Under the pieces are notes generated by a model. The model was given only the letters and a program-made list of their open reading frames with translations. It was not told the DNA's origin and ran no database searches. This document shows positions 54,807 through 63,374 of a stretch of DNA of 64,000 nucleotides, piece by piece. Numbering within the stretch: the first letter of the stretch is position 1; each line of letters starts with the position of its first letter. Position numbers and translations under genes: made by a program. The DNA is from Paenibacillus sp. RC67 (GTDB taxonomy: Bacteria; Bacillota; Bacilli; Paenibacillales; NBRC-103111), in contig NZ_CP125098.1 in NCBI RefSeq assembly GCF_030020805.1, positions 662,001 through 726,000 on the forward strand, read 5' to 3'.

Positions 54807-57035
54807 ATGTCGATGTCGAAAGATGAAGTGCTTCAGTTAGAGGATAACAAAGCAGGAACCGAGCTTAACGAAGAGGTGAAAGCGGCAATTCAAGAACGTA
54901 TTTTGAAACAAATTGCAGGTGAGCTGCAGTTGGCTGCGGCCAAGGTTCGAGTTACGGTCGGATTGCTGGATGAAGGCAATACGATTCCTTTTATTGCACG
55001 TTATCGCAAAGAGATGACAGGGGAGCTTGATGAAAATCAGCTGCGAGACATTGAAGAAAGATTGGCTTATCTGCGCAATCTGGAGTCCAGAAAGCTGGAA
55101 GTCATTCGACTTATTGCTGAGCAGGACAAGCTGACGGATGAGCTGAAGCTCGCCATCGAAAAATCCGTTAAGCTGCAGGAGCTGGAGGATTTGTACCGCC
55201 CCTACCGCCAGAAGCGAAAAACTCGGGCAAGCGTAGCGAAGGAGAAAGGGCTGGAACCGTTAGCGACCTGGATGCTGGCTCAACCGCGTCAGGGTGATTT
55301 GCATGCGGAAGCGGGTAAATACATAAACGAAGAGAAGGGCGTTAAAACATCGGACGAGGCTATTCAGGGCGCGATGGATATCATCGCGGAACAGATTGCG
55401 GACGATGCCAAAATACGCGCATGGGTACGCCAGTATACATATGATCAAGGGATTGTAAGGACCGAAGCGAAGGATTCCGAGCAGGAATCTGTATATGAAA
55501 TGTATTACAGCTATCAGGAGCCGGTTCGCAGGCTGCCTCCGCACCGGATTCTGGCAATTAACCGCGGTGAGCGGGAAGATGTGCTGAAGGTGTCGCTGGA
55601 GGTTCAGACCGACCGTATCCACGATTATATTGGCCGTCAGATGATCAAGGGTCCATCCGTAGTTAAGGACACGCTGCAGGCTGTTGTAGAGGATGCTTAC
55701 AAGCGATTGCTAGCTCCTTCTATAGACCGTGAGGTTCGGAATGAAATGACGGAGAAAGCGGAAGAAAAAGCCATCGAAGTGTTCGCCGAAAACTTGCGGA
55801 ACTTGCTGCTCCAAGCTCCGATCAAAGGAAAAGTAGTGCTTGGCGTTGACCCGGCTTATCGGACAGGCTGTAAGCTAGCCGTAGTGGATGACACAGGCAA
55901 AATGCTCGAAATCGCCGTTACCTATCCGACGCCTCCTAATAATAAAGTAGCTGAGGCGAAAGCAAAGTTTCGTAAGCTAATTGAATCCTATGGGGTAGAG
56001 CTGATCGTTATCGGCAACGGTACGGCGTCACGGGAGACAGAGCAGTTTGTAGCGGAATTGATTGGAGAGATTAAGGAACGTCGATTGCAATATTTGATCG
56101 TCAACGAAGCGGGAGCCAGTGTGTATTCCGCCTCCAAGCTGGCGCAGACTGAATTCCCAGATCTTGATGTAGCGGAACGTAGTGCGATTTCGATTGCACG
56201 TCGTTTACAGGACCCGCTGGCGGAGCTCGTTAAAATCGAGCCAAAGGCGATCGGTGTAGGCCAATACCAGCATGATGTGACGCAAAAGAGACTGGACGAA
56301 AGCTTAACCTTTGTTGTTGAATCTGCCGTAAACCATGTCGGTGTGGACGTGAACACAGCTTCACCTTCACTGCTCTCGTATGTATCGGGGATTAACAGCA
56401 CGCTGGCCAAAAATATCGTGAAATACCGTGAAGATAACGGTAAGTTCATCAGCCGGACTCAGCTTCAGAAGGTGCCACGTCTTGGAGCTAAGGCTTATGA
56501 GCAATGCGCCGGATTTCTGCGCATCAGCGAGGGAAAAAACCCGCTGGACAACACACCGATCCATCCTGAGTCCTACGACGTGGTGGACAAGCTGTTTGGC
56601 GAGCTTAAGCTGAAGCTGTCCCAGCTGGGCTCTCAGGAGCTCAAGGATATGCTGCAGCACGTAGAGCCAGCAGAGCTGGCAGTTAAGCTTGGCGTAGGGG
56701 TACCGACGCTGCGCGATATTCTGGACAGCCTGCAGCGCCCTGGACGCGATCCCCGCGACGAGCTGCCTGCGCTGATTTTCCGTACAGATGTATTACAGAT
56801 TGAGGATTTGGCGCCAGGAATGGAGCTTCAAGGCACAGTGCGCAACGTGATCGACTTCGGAGCTTTTGTCGATATTGGGATTAAAAATGATGGGCTTGTC
56901 CACATTTCTCAATTGAGCGATTCCTTTGTGAAGCACCCGATGGATGTGGTATCCGTAGGGGATACCGTAACCGTCTGGGTATTAAGTGTTGATTTGAAAA
57001 AAGGCAGAGTCAGCTTGACTATGAAAAAGCAGTAA
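54807..57035 (+). CDS. tex: Tex-family RNA-binding transcription accessory protein
   Basis: 742 residues, near the family norm. Domain order: N-terminal helical Tex domain (E-L-Q-L-A-A-A-K-V onward, with N-T-I-P-F-I-A-R-Y-R-K-E), YqgF/RNase H-like domain (about 330-455, V-L-G-V-D-P-A-Y-R-T-G-C-K), helix-hairpin-helix pair (about 495-560, Y-V-S-G-I-N and K-V-P-R-L-G-A-K) and a C-terminal S1 domain (about 665-740, G-T-V-R-N-V-I-D-F-G-A-F-V-D-I-G). Tex binds nucleic acid and acts in transcription and RNA quality control. Equivalent to B. subtilis ydcI in the same neighbourhood. Confidence 0.95.
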   Translation: MSMSKDEVLQLEDNKAGTELNEEVKAAIQERILKQIAGELQLAAAKVRVTVGLLDEGNTIPFIARYRKEMTGELDENQLRDIEERLAYLRNLESRKLEVIRLIAEQDKLTDELKLAIEKSVKLQELEDLYRPYRQKRKTRASVAKEKGLEPLATWMLAQPRQGDLHAEAGKYINEEKGVKTSDEAIQGAMDIIAEQIADDAKIRAWVRQYTYDQGIVRTEAKDSEQESVYEMYYSYQEPVRRLPPHRILAINRGEREDVLKVSLEVQTDRIHDYIGRQMIKGPSVVKDTLQAVVEDAYKRLLAPSIDREVRNEMTEKAEEKAIEVFAENLRNLLLQAPIKGKVVLGVDPAYRTGCKLAVVDDTGKMLEIAVTYPTPPNNKVAEAKAKFRKLIESYGVELIVIGNGTASRETEQFVAELIGEIKERRLQYLIVNEAGASVYSASKLAQTEFPDLDVAERSAISIARRLQDPLAELVKIEPKAIGVGQYQHDVTQKRLDESLTFVVESAVNHVGVDVNTASPSLLSYVSGINSTLAKNIVKYREDNGKFISRTQLQKVPRLGAKAYEQCAGFLRISEGKNPLDNTPIHPESYDVVDKLFGELKLKLSQLGSQELKDMLQHVEPAELAVKLGVGVPTLRDILDSLQRPGRDPRDELPALIFRTDVLQIEDLAPGMELQGTVRNVIDFGAFVDIGIKNDGLVHISQLSDSFVKHPMDVVSVGDTVTVWVLSVDLKKGRVSLTMKKQ

Positions 57036-57183
57036 GACGTACAAAGCGAGAGCTTGAACGGAAAGTTTACAGGTCGAGCTGCCTGTTGCGGTTATCTAAA
57101 GATGTGCATCAGAGGTATGGTATCTAATAGAGGTTCAATCCTAACGTTGATATGAATCTGGCCTCTTGATTATAGGTACAGAA

Positions 57184-57236
57184 AAATAGAGCATAGTCGG
57201 AGACGATTCTCCGTGCTATTGCTCTATTTTTTTTCT
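57184..57236 (+). terminator. Terminator of tex
   Basis: AAATAGAGCATAGTCGGAGA pairs, with two mismatches, with TCTCCGTGCTATTGCTCTATTT, followed by more T residues. It also borders the end of cmpA on the minus strand. Confidence 0.88.
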
Positions 57237-57250
57237 AGATATGAGTTTTA

Positions 57251-57391
57251 TTAAAGTTGTGAAGATGAGGATTCCTCCGAGTCGCTTCTTCGCGTTCGAT
57301 AGAAAAACCAGCAATCGTTCAGCAACCTGATTTGCCTGCGGTTTTTGTTATAGAATGCTCGCATTAGTTGATTGCAAAGCCATTGTGGCAA
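57251..57391 (-). CDS. cmpA: Cortex morphogenetic protein CmpA
   Basis: A very short gene: 46 residues from a TTG at 57391 with AAGGGG eight bases upstream. The product runs M-P-Q-W-L-C-N-Q-L-M-R-A-F-Y-N-K-N, then R-Q-I-R-L-L-N-D-C-W-F-F-Y-R and a Ser/Glu-rich tail. B. subtilis CmpA (37 residues) reads M-P-N-W-L-K-K-Q-M-Q-R-A-F-F and ends in N-Q-C-W-F-F-Y-R-K, from memory, a clear match. It delays cortex assembly until the coat is built and is then degraded via ClpXP. Location between tex (ydcI) and sprT (ydcK) is as in B. subtilis. The C-terminal tail is longer and more acidic than in Bacillus. Confidence 0.85.
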   Translation of the reverse strand: MPQWLCNQLMRAFYNKNRRQIRLLNDCWFFYRTRRSDSEESSSSQL

Positions 57392-57477
57392 ATGAATCAG
57401 CCCCTTCCCGCCCTTCCGTTATGCACCTTCATGCTCTCGGTATAGCATATGGTTAGGTGGGCAGATGGGTGCAGGTC

Positions 57478-57837
57478 CTAATTCGCGAGTTCTTCCTCGT
57501 CCTCGTACCATTGCTCCAATTGAGCTTGAAGCGCACGAATCTCGGTCAACAAGGAAACTAGCGGATAAGCTTGCTCATTAATAGAAGAGAAAGCCTGCTC
57601 CAGTTGATTAATGTAGTCCAACCCATGATGCAGCTTATACTCGAGATTGACTATATCCAGACCGTCGCACTCGGCAATGACCTTGGGAAGAGAGGGGACG
57701 TTAGATGCGGTCAGTTTCTCCAATTCTTTATGAAGACGAAGATTTAATGCTGTTAATTGATACAAGTGCGAAGCGGGCAACTCGACAAATTCGATTTTGG
57801 TGCCCAACTGCAGGATGGCGTATTTCATTTTGGACAT
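57478..57837 (-). CDS. Conserved hypothetical helical protein
   Basis: 119 residues, start after GAGGAG at good spacing. Mostly helical, with Leu/Glu-rich segments (L-H-K-E-L-E-K-L, L-E-Q-A-F-S-S-I-N, L-Q-A-Q-L-E-Q-W-Y) that could form a coiled coil, ending in an acidic tail E-D-E-E-E-L. No signal peptide or membrane segment. I do not recognise the family. Divergent from sprT. Confidence 0.7.
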   Translation of the reverse strand: MSKMKYAILQLGTKIEFVELPASHLYQLTALNLRLHKELEKLTASNVPSLPKVIAECDGLDIVNLEYKLHHGLDYINQLEQAFSSINEQAYPLVSLLTEIRALQAQLEQWYEDEEELAN

Positions 57838-57960
57838 GAATAGGGACTCCTCTCGTGCTTGCTGCTCGTTATATCCGATGATAAACTATCTACTTGACAG
57901 TGTAGCCTATGATGCGGTTACAATTCAAGTGAGAATCCGAAAGAAACGTGGGTGGGCACA

Positions 57961-58434
57961 GTGGATGACCAGCAGCTGCAGCAATGGGTGGAGCAAATAT
58001 CTTTGGACTCCTTTGGACGTCCGTTTCTTCACAAGGCGCGGTTTAATCGCAGGTTGACCTCGACGGGAGGCCGTTATTTTACCAAGACGCATGATATTGA
58101 GATCAGCTCGCATCAGCTTGAGCAATTCGGCATGGAAGACGTAGAAAAAATTATCAAGCACGAATTGTGCCATTATCATCTTCATCTGTTGAAAAGAGGC
58201 TACCAGCACCGGGATGCGGATTTTAAGTCGTTACTGAAGCAGGTTGGTGGGACAAGGTTTTGCCGATCTTTGCCAACGGTCAAACGCCGTGAGCCTTATC
58301 GATATAAACTTGTATGTACCGTGTGCAAGACGGAATATTTGCGCAAAAGAAAGCTGGACCCGCGTAAATATGCCTGTGGAAATTGTAGGGGGAAATTGAA
58401 GCTGCATATGCTTGACTTAAAGCAAAATTCATGA
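57961..58434 (+). CDS. sprT: SprT-family zinc metalloprotease-like protein
   Basis: 157 residues from the GTG at 57961, just after GGGTGGG; GTG at 57952 would add three codons. The Zn2+-binding helix H-E-L-C-H is at 67-71 and a third ligand in H-R-D-x-D-F. The C-terminus has a zinc ribbon (C-T-V-C and C-G-N-C). It matches YdcK of B. subtilis, which also follows cmpA. SprT-like proteins are related to Spartan proteases, but bacterial function is unclear. Confidence 0.93.
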   Translation: MDDQQLQQWVEQISLDSFGRPFLHKARFNRRLTSTGGRYFTKTHDIEISSHQLEQFGMEDVEKIIKHELCHYHLHLLKRGYQHRDADFKSLLKQVGGTRFCRSLPTVKRREPYRYKLVCTVCKTEYLRKRKLDPRKYACGNCRGKLKLHMLDLKQNS

Positions 58435-58440
58435 TAAATT
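58412..58440 (+). promoter_or_regulatory. Promoter of the tRNA-Asn/Ser unit
   Basis: TTGACT (58412-58417) and TAAATT (58435-58440) are 17 bases apart; the tRNA begins 12 bases after the -10 box. The -35 box lies inside the end of sprT. Confidence 0.65.
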
Positions 58441-58452
58441 AAAAATTGTTAT

Positions 58453-58528
58453 TCCCTGATAGCTCAGTTGGTAGAGCACTCGACTGTTAATCGAGTTGTC
58501 ACAGGTTCGAGTCCTGTTCGGGGAGCCA
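58453..58528 (+). tRNA. tRNA-Asn (GTT)
   Basis: Acceptor arms TCCCTGA and TCGGGGA pair with discriminator G and encoded CCA. The anticodon arm CTCGACT-GTT-AATCGAG gives GTT, and the T arm has GGTTCGAGTCC. Confidence 0.96.
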
Positions 58529-58535
58529 AAGCTTT

Positions 58536-58624
58536 GGAGAGATACCCAAGTGGCTATAAGGGGACCCTCTGCTAAGGGGTTAGACTGCGTAAGTGGTGCG
58601 AGGGTTCGAATCCCTCTCTCTCCG
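58536..58624 (+). tRNA. tRNA-Ser (GCT)
   Basis: Acceptor arms GGAGAGA and TCTCTCC, a long variable arm, anticodon GCT in CTCT-GCT-AAGG, T arm GGGTTCGAATCCC. CCA is not encoded. Confidence 0.95.
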
Positions 58625-58628
58625 TACA

Positions 58629-58668
58629 ATAAAAGGGCCGTCCGTGAGGACGGTTCTTTTTTATTTAA
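58629..58668 (+). terminator. Terminator of the tRNA-Asn/Ser unit
   Basis: GGGCCGTCC pairs with GGACGGTTC around GTGA, followed by TTTTTTATTT. Confidence 0.9.
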
Positions 58669-58814
58669 CAGCATTTATTTTGTGACTTTCCATCCTTGGT
58701 ACGGGAGGGAAATGTGGATCGAGGGGAGGCCAGCCCCAGGTCAACCAGCAGGCCGTCTCTCTTACTGAATTATGTACACAGCATTTGTGATGCTCTAACA
58801 ATAACAAGTATGTA

Positions 58815-59486
58815 TTAGTCCTGAAGATCTCTCTTGTAAGATAAATAAACGAGTATGGCTAGTGACATGATGATGATGAGTAATAAAATAGACAGGGATT
58901 CTTGGTAATTCAGAACCCAATACACGGAGACAAAAACGGTTAGTATCCCGATTGTGTTGACTATCGTCTTTATCTTTTTAAAGCCTGATACATTACGGTT
59001 AAGGTACAGGTTGTGAGGAGGTCGCATAATAAAGGAAAAACCGTAATGAAAGCGATACAACAGATAAGCAGTGGTATAGGAAGCTAACTCGCAGGACAAC
59101 TGAATAATAAATGTCCCCCAGTTGGCAGGCTGCTGCGCATCGTCAGTGGTAACGAGTCCCGAATGCAGCAGGCCGAAATAGACGAGAATCAGTATTCCGT
59201 TAAAGGCAAGATATCCAATAGCTGAGACGTCTATCGCATGGACGAATCTGACTTTAACCAGAAACCTCAATAATAGAATGCATAAACTGAATTGAATGGC
59301 CAGATCATAGCTTGGAATATCCAGCACCATCCGGTTTAAATAAGATGCTATCGATAAGACCGACCCGATGATCGTCAATTGGGGCCAATATTCCCAGAAG
59401 GGCCACCGGAACGTTTTGAATATGAGCGCAAGAATGGCTATAACGTCCAGAAAACCCAGCAGGAAGTAGAGAAACGTTTGCAACAC
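58815..59486 (-). CDS. Integral membrane protein, unknown family
   Basis: About 223 residues from a GTG at 59486, preceded by AGGAG; TTG at 59483 and an upstream extension to 59567 are alternatives. Roughly seven membrane helices: L-Y-F-L-L-G-F-L-D-V-I-A-I-L at the N-terminus, L-A-I-Q-F-S-L-C-I-L-L-L-R in the middle, V-L-N-Y-Q-E-S-L-S-I-L-L-L-I-I near the end. A loop at H-N-L-Y-L-N-R-N is basic. No recognised family. Follows corA by 28 bases on the same strand, so probably co-transcribed. Confidence 0.65.
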   Translation of the reverse strand: MLQTFLYFLLGFLDVIAILALIFKTFRWPFWEYWPQLTIIGSVLSIASYLNRMVLDIPSYDLAIQFSLCILLLRFLVKVRFVHAIDVSAIGYLAFNGILILVYFGLLHSGLVTTDDAQQPANWGTFIIQLSCELASYTTAYLLYRFHYGFSFIMRPPHNLYLNRNVSGFKKIKTIVNTIGILTVFVSVYWVLNYQESLSILLLIIIMSLAILVYLSYKRDLQD

Positions 59487-59514
59487 TATCACCTGTCTCC
59501 TGGATGTTTTGAAT

Positions 59515-60450
59515 CTAAATCCATTTTTTCCACTTAAAAATAAGCCATAAGAGCAAGCTGACTCCAATCATCACTCCCCACGCATAGGCGTAACCCCAAT
59601 CCCAGCTTAGCTCAGGGATATTTTTGAAATTCATGCCATAGACTCCGGCGATGAACGTCAGGGGCAAAAAGATGGAGCTGATGATTGTTAATGTCTTTAT
59701 GATCTGGTTCATGCGGTCCGTCTTCATGTTCACCTGAAGCTCCAGCAGGGCGGTGAACGATTCTCTGAATATTTCTAGGGAATCGAGGACACGCGAAATA
59801 TGATCATAAATATCAATGAAGTAAACATCGGTTTCCTGACGCGTGTACGGAAATGTATGGTGGCTGATGGAGCCTACAATCGTTTTCTCATCGAGAACAA
59901 TACGGCGAAACTTGTGCATGGATCGTTTAAGATGGAAGATTTCGTGAGATACCTTGAGATAGGGATTCACGAAAAGATTGCGCTCCATATGATCCACTTG
60001 ATCTTCAATATGATTCGTTATTTCGGTGTAATCATCCACGCAAAGGTCGAGCAAACGATGCAGGATGTAACCTGGATGATCCGTTCGTTCTTTTACAGCT
60101 AGTAATTGTTGTCTCAGCACCTCGAATAGTTGAAGTTGTTTTTTGCAAATCGTAATGATGTAGTTAGAGCCTATGATAATCCCGATTTCCACTGGAGTCA
60201 GTCTTTTATCGACAATAGCAAAAAAGGTCAGGAAAATGTGATCCTTATACCGGTCCATCTTGGGACGCTGATTCAGCTTGATGCAATCTTCCACAACAAG
60301 AGGATGGCAGTGAAACATGTCCTGAACGACCCGCTTAACTTCTGCAGGCTCGGGATTAGGCAAGTGAATCCAGACGGTTTCTTGGGTGTAAGGAGGCCGG
60401 ATATTTTCTTCGGTCACTTGATCTGTGTCCGGATTACGCACGATCATCAT
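59515..60450 (-). CDS. corA: CorA-family magnesium/divalent metal transporter
   Basis: 311 residues from the ATG at 60450 after GAGGTGA; the longer frame to 60471 includes the ribosome site. A cytoplasmic alpha/beta domain precedes a long helix and two membrane helices. The pore motif Y-G-M-N is at 271-274 (G-M-N at 272-274), followed by the acidic loop N-I-P-E-L and a basic tail F-K-W-K-K-W. CorA moves Mg2+ or Co2+ down its gradient. Mg2+-dependent leader control is not visible upstream. Confidence 0.95.
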   Translation of the reverse strand: MMIVRNPDTDQVTEENIRPPYTQETVWIHLPNPEPAEVKRVVQDMFHCHPLVVEDCIKLNQRPKMDRYKDHIFLTFFAIVDKRLTPVEIGIIIGSNYIITICKKQLQLFEVLRQQLLAVKERTDHPGYILHRLLDLCVDDYTEITNHIEDQVDHMERNLFVNPYLKVSHEIFHLKRSMHKFRRIVLDEKTIVGSISHHTFPYTRQETDVYFIDIYDHISRVLDSLEIFRESFTALLELQVNMKTDRMNQIIKTLTIISSIFLPLTFIAGVYGMNFKNIPELSWDWGYAYAWGVMIGVSLLLWLIFKWKKWI

Positions 60451-60522
60451 TACGTTCACCTCATTGTTCAAAGCATATCATACAATGGTTTCCAAGACGA
60501 AAATATTATTTTAAAAAAGGGC

Positions 60523-60551
60523 TTGTCAATTACAATACATTCGGATATAAT
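60523..60551 (+). promoter_or_regulatory. Promoter of the tRNA-Glu/Lys/Leu unit
   Basis: TTGTCA (60523-60528) and TATAAT (60546-60551) are exactly 17 bases apart, 41 bases before the first tRNA. Near-consensus, as usual for stable RNA. Confidence 0.88.
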
Positions 60552-60592
60552 AACTTTTGTCGTCAAAAAGGCAGCATGATTACACACAACGA

Positions 60593-60667
60593 GGCCCGTT
60601 GGTCAAGGGGTTAAGACACCTCCCTTTCACGGAGGTAACAGGGGTTCGAATCCCCTACGGGTCACCA
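60593..60667 (+). tRNA. tRNA-Glu (TTC)
   Basis: Acceptor arms GGCCCGT and ACGGGTC pair, anticodon TTC within CCTCCCT-TTC-ACGGAGG, T arm GGGGTTCGAATCCCC, CCA encoded. Confidence 0.96.
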
Positions 60668-60709
60668 CTCATTTCGAAGGTAATCGAATTGAAAAGCATG
60701 CCTTGATAA

Positions 60710-60782
60710 GAGCCATTAGCTCAGTTGGTAGAGCACCTGACTTTTAATCAGGGTGTCGAAGGTTCGAGTCCTTCATGGCTCA
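60710..60782 (+). tRNA. tRNA-Lys (TTT)
   Basis: Acceptor arms GAGCCAT and ATGGCTC, anticodon TTT in CCTGACT-TTT-AATCAGG, T arm AAGGTTCGAGTCCTT, discriminator A; CCA is not encoded. Confidence 0.96.
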
Positions 60783-60812
60783 TGTTTTATATCCCTCATT
60801 ATTTTTTAACTT

Positions 60813-60895
60813 GCGGTTGTGGTGGAATGGCAGACACGCCATCTTGAGGGGGTGGTGGGCGTACGCTCGTGGAGGTTCGAGTCCTCTCAACCGCA
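60813..60895 (+). tRNA. tRNA-Leu (GAG)
   Basis: Acceptor arms GCGGTTG and CAACCGC. The anticodon stem CCATC/GGTGG holds loop TTGAGGG, giving anticodon GAG; a long variable arm marks a class II tRNA. CCA is not encoded. Confidence 0.93.
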
Positions 60896-60912
60896 TTCAT
60901 CTAAACAGACAT

Positions 60913-60942
60913 AATCCCTTGGCAGCAAGGGATTTTTTTATT
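60913..60942 (+). terminator. Terminator of the tRNA-Glu/Lys/Leu unit
   Basis: AATCCCTTG pairs with CAAGGGATT around GCAG and runs into a stretch of T. Confidence 0.9.
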
Positions 60943-60963
60943 ACCTCCAAATGCCTATTCACT

Positions 60964-61494
60964 ATGATTTTGCTGATAGGAGTGATTCATATAAGTGTCG
61001 CAAAGCGTTGGAAATTTATTGTATGGCTGATACTCAGCTGCTTTTGGATCGTGCTTATATTTGTCAAATCCGCCCAAACCTATGCAGAGCAGGATATTCG
61101 ACCGCTCCTTGCCGAATGGCTCCCGTTAGACTCTCTGTCCCGTTGGATGCCCCACATAGAGTTTTATTATGACGGTGGGTTGGTCACATGGACGAAGCCT
61201 TATGATTTTATTGAATTTTTCATCCGCAAAGGCGGTCATATAACGGAATATGCAATCCTTTGCTTTCTGGTCGTGATGACTTTGCTGTCCAAGCCAATCA
61301 AGACGGGAGCCTCCCTAGCAATAGGCGGCATCTTCTCCATTCTGTACGCAGCTTCCGATGAATGGCATCAATCGTTCGTTCTAGGCCGTACCGGCCATGC
61401 GATCGACGTCATGGTGGACACAATCGGCGTCGTGCTTGCAGTGCTCGTCATAGCTGTTGTAAAGCTGTTTTTGCGCAAGCGCAAGGCGCATTAA
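60964..61494 (+). CDS. VanZ-like membrane protein
   Basis: About 176 residues from an ATG at 60964, which lacks a clear ribosome site; GTG at 60982 lies in TAGGAGTG and is not better. Four to five membrane helices. Marks of the VanZ family are R-K-G-G-H-I-T-E-Y and S-D-E-W-H-Q-S-F-V-L-G-R-T-G-H-A-I-D-V-M-V-D-T-I-G. VanZ confers low-level teicoplanin resistance in enterococci; most family members in Bacillales have unknown function. The frame extends upstream through the tRNA-Leu gene, which is not coding. Confidence 0.85.
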   Translation: MILLIGVIHISVAKRWKFIVWLILSCFWIVLIFVKSAQTYAEQDIRPLLAEWLPLDSLSRWMPHIEFYYDGGLVTWTKPYDFIEFFIRKGGHITEYAILCFLVVMTLLSKPIKTGASLAIGGIFSILYAASDEWHQSFVLGRTGHAIDVMVDTIGVVLAVLVIAVVKLFLRKRKAH

Positions 61495-61565
61495 AGAAAA
61501 TGCATTCTGCATCCGATATATACAGGGACGCTTCTCTATCTTAGGAAAAGAAAGGAGCCCGCAAA

Positions 61566-61751
61566 ATGGATGTAAACAGCATCAGCTCGGCTTCAACTGC
61601 CATTAGCGCTAACGCGCTGCAGCAGTCCGTTGATATTGCCGTGTTGAAAAAAGCAACCGATGCGCAGACGGATCAAGTCAATATGCTGCTGCAAGGCATG
61701 ACAGCGGCTCAGCACCCTTATTTGGGACAAAGCTTGGATTTGAAAATTTAA
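61566..61751 (+). CDS. YjfB-family small protein
   Basis: 61 residues, start after AAAGGAGCC. Opens M-D-V-N-S-I-S-S, has an Ala/Ser-rich helix and then V-L-K-K-A-T-D-A-Q and H-P-Y-L-G-Q-S-L-D-L-K-I at the end. This agrees with the YjfB family, sometimes called putative motility protein; no function is established. Confidence 0.8.
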   Translation: MDVNSISSASTAISANALQQSVDIAVLKKATDAQTDQVNMLLQGMTAAQHPYLGQSLDLKI

Positions 61752-61881
61752 TTATTATTTATAGTAGATCAGCAGGAATGAGAACGGCGGCTCAAGGAGA
61801 GTCGTCTTTTTCTTGATCAAGAGATTAACAAAAAATGTGCGAAAAACCGATATAAGAAGGAAGAGGATTGGAGGGTATGCA

Positions 61882-63267
61882 ATGAAAAAGAAACGAGGTA
61901 TCCGCTACACATGGTTGTTATGGCTGACGGTCATAGGGCTTGCATTGCCCGCGCTGCCAGCGAAAGCCGAGGTTCAATTCAGTGATGTCAACGCGCAAAA
62001 TAACGGCTGGGCTATCAACTCCATTTATTTGATGGCACAAAAGCAGGTTCTGACCGGCTATCCGGACGGGACGTTCAGACCGAGCCAAACGATCAGCAAA
62101 GCCGAATGGACAACGATGATTTACCGGTTATTCGATAAGTACCGGCCGAATTTATATGCTACAGGCTTACAAAAGATTGACGGGTTTGCCGACGTATCCT
62201 CACAGCACTGGGCCTACAAGCCGATTTCGGAAATGTATAACCAGTCATTCAATTGGGGGGTATACGGACTATCCAATATGGGGGAGCTAACCTTTCGTCC
62301 TGACGCCCAGCTTACTCGGCTGCAATTGGCCGATATGCTGTACTCGTTTTTCGACACTAGGATGATTGACCGGCGCATGAGCCCGAATGATGTGTGTTCT
62401 GTTGTTTCCGAATATAAAGATATCCCGATAAAAATGTTCGAGGATAAAGTGAAATATGATGATGCGGCGAAATCGGATGGTCGACTTGACGCATCCGGTA
62501 CTGCATTATTGCAAACGAACAGCGTGCTGCCAATTCTGTTCATGGGAACTGGAAAGAGCGACTGCACCTTCGGCAGTGATGCGTTCTCCAATGCCCAAGC
62601 CAGCAGCCTGGCAAGTTTGCAGGTTTCCGGTATTATGACGGGCAATGAGCTCGGATATTTCCGCCCGATGGATAAGGTGACCCGTGCTGAAGCGGTAACC
62701 ATTTTGAATCGAATTTATAATTATTTGAGCAAAAATTATTGGTTGGGAGACTATTCCACAATTCAATTGGAAGGGGCAGGCTCGGGTGGCACGAGTGGAA
62801 CCGGAAGTGGCTCTACAGGATCCGGGATTTATAACCCCGATACTTCGAGCTTGTATCCGGATTGGGACACTGGCAGCTCCATTATCGGCGGGAATAACTC
62901 GGGAAGCTGGTCGAATGACTCTATCGTCAATGTTCGCGACTACTTCGACGATAAAGGCGTGCTGAATAAAAACCTGAAGAACGGCGAAATCGAAGCGGCT
63001 ATTTTGCCTAAAGATAATCGATATTTGACCGTCGATATGAAAACGGACGATGAAGTGGATCTATATGTCATTTTAGATGGACAAATTGCCCACTTGACGC
63101 AGAAGGAGCTTCCAAAGACCATCTCCGTAGACGGAATCAAGCTGGTAGGCTTCCGCACGACCCAGCTTAAACCGAACCCCTTGAAGGTTGCAGGGACTCC
63201 GGTCACCTTAACGGTGAAGCTGGATAAGGAAAAGCCAGAGCCGGCTAAGCCCGGTAAGAAAAAATGA
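61882..63267 (+). CDS. Secreted SLH-domain protein
   Basis: 461 residues from the ATG at 61882 after TTGGAGGG; the frame to 61813 is upstream noise. A signal peptide with A-K-A-E cleavage is followed by three SLH domains: about 31-85 (F-S-D-V, G-Y-P-D-G-T-F-R-P), 95-180 (F-A-D-V, F-R-P-D-A-Q-L-T-R) and 235-300 (I-M-T-G, F-R-P-M-D-K-V-T-R-A-E-A). A Gly/Ser-rich linker (about 310-350) leads to a beta domain (about 355-455) and a Lys/Pro-rich end. Here SLH domains are N-terminal, unlike the protein at 18181. It should bind the cell-wall polymer at the surface. Confidence 0.9.
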   Translation: MKKKRGIRYTWLLWLTVIGLALPALPAKAEVQFSDVNAQNNGWAINSIYLMAQKQVLTGYPDGTFRPSQTISKAEWTTMIYRLFDKYRPNLYATGLQKIDGFADVSSQHWAYKPISEMYNQSFNWGVYGLSNMGELTFRPDAQLTRLQLADMLYSFFDTRMIDRRMSPNDVCSVVSEYKDIPIKMFEDKVKYDDAAKSDGRLDASGTALLQTNSVLPILFMGTGKSDCTFGSDAFSNAQASSLASLQVSGIMTGNELGYFRPMDKVTRAEAVTILNRIYNYLSKNYWLGDYSTIQLEGAGSGGTSGTGSGSTGSGIYNPDTSSLYPDWDTGSSIIGGNNSGSWSNDSIVNVRDYFDDKGVLNKNLKNGEIEAAILPKDNRYLTVDMKTDDEVDLYVILDGQIAHLTQKELPKTISVDGIKLVGFRTTQLKPNPLKVAGTPVTLTVKLDKEKPEPAKPGKKK

Positions 63268-63331
63268 GGAAAACCTCTATAGAGGTCCTTTCGCAGATGA
63301 TCGACCGTGTTTAGAGGTGTGGAAAAGAAAA

Positions 63332-63367
63332 AAAAGGCTTCCTCCATCCAAGGGTGGGAAGCCTTTT
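63332..63367. terminator. Bidirectional terminator between SLH gene and DUF2621 gene
   Basis: AAAAGGCTTCC pairs with GGAAGCCTTTT around a short loop, with A- and T-runs on both sides. Confidence 0.88.
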
Positions 63368-63374
63368 GCCATAT

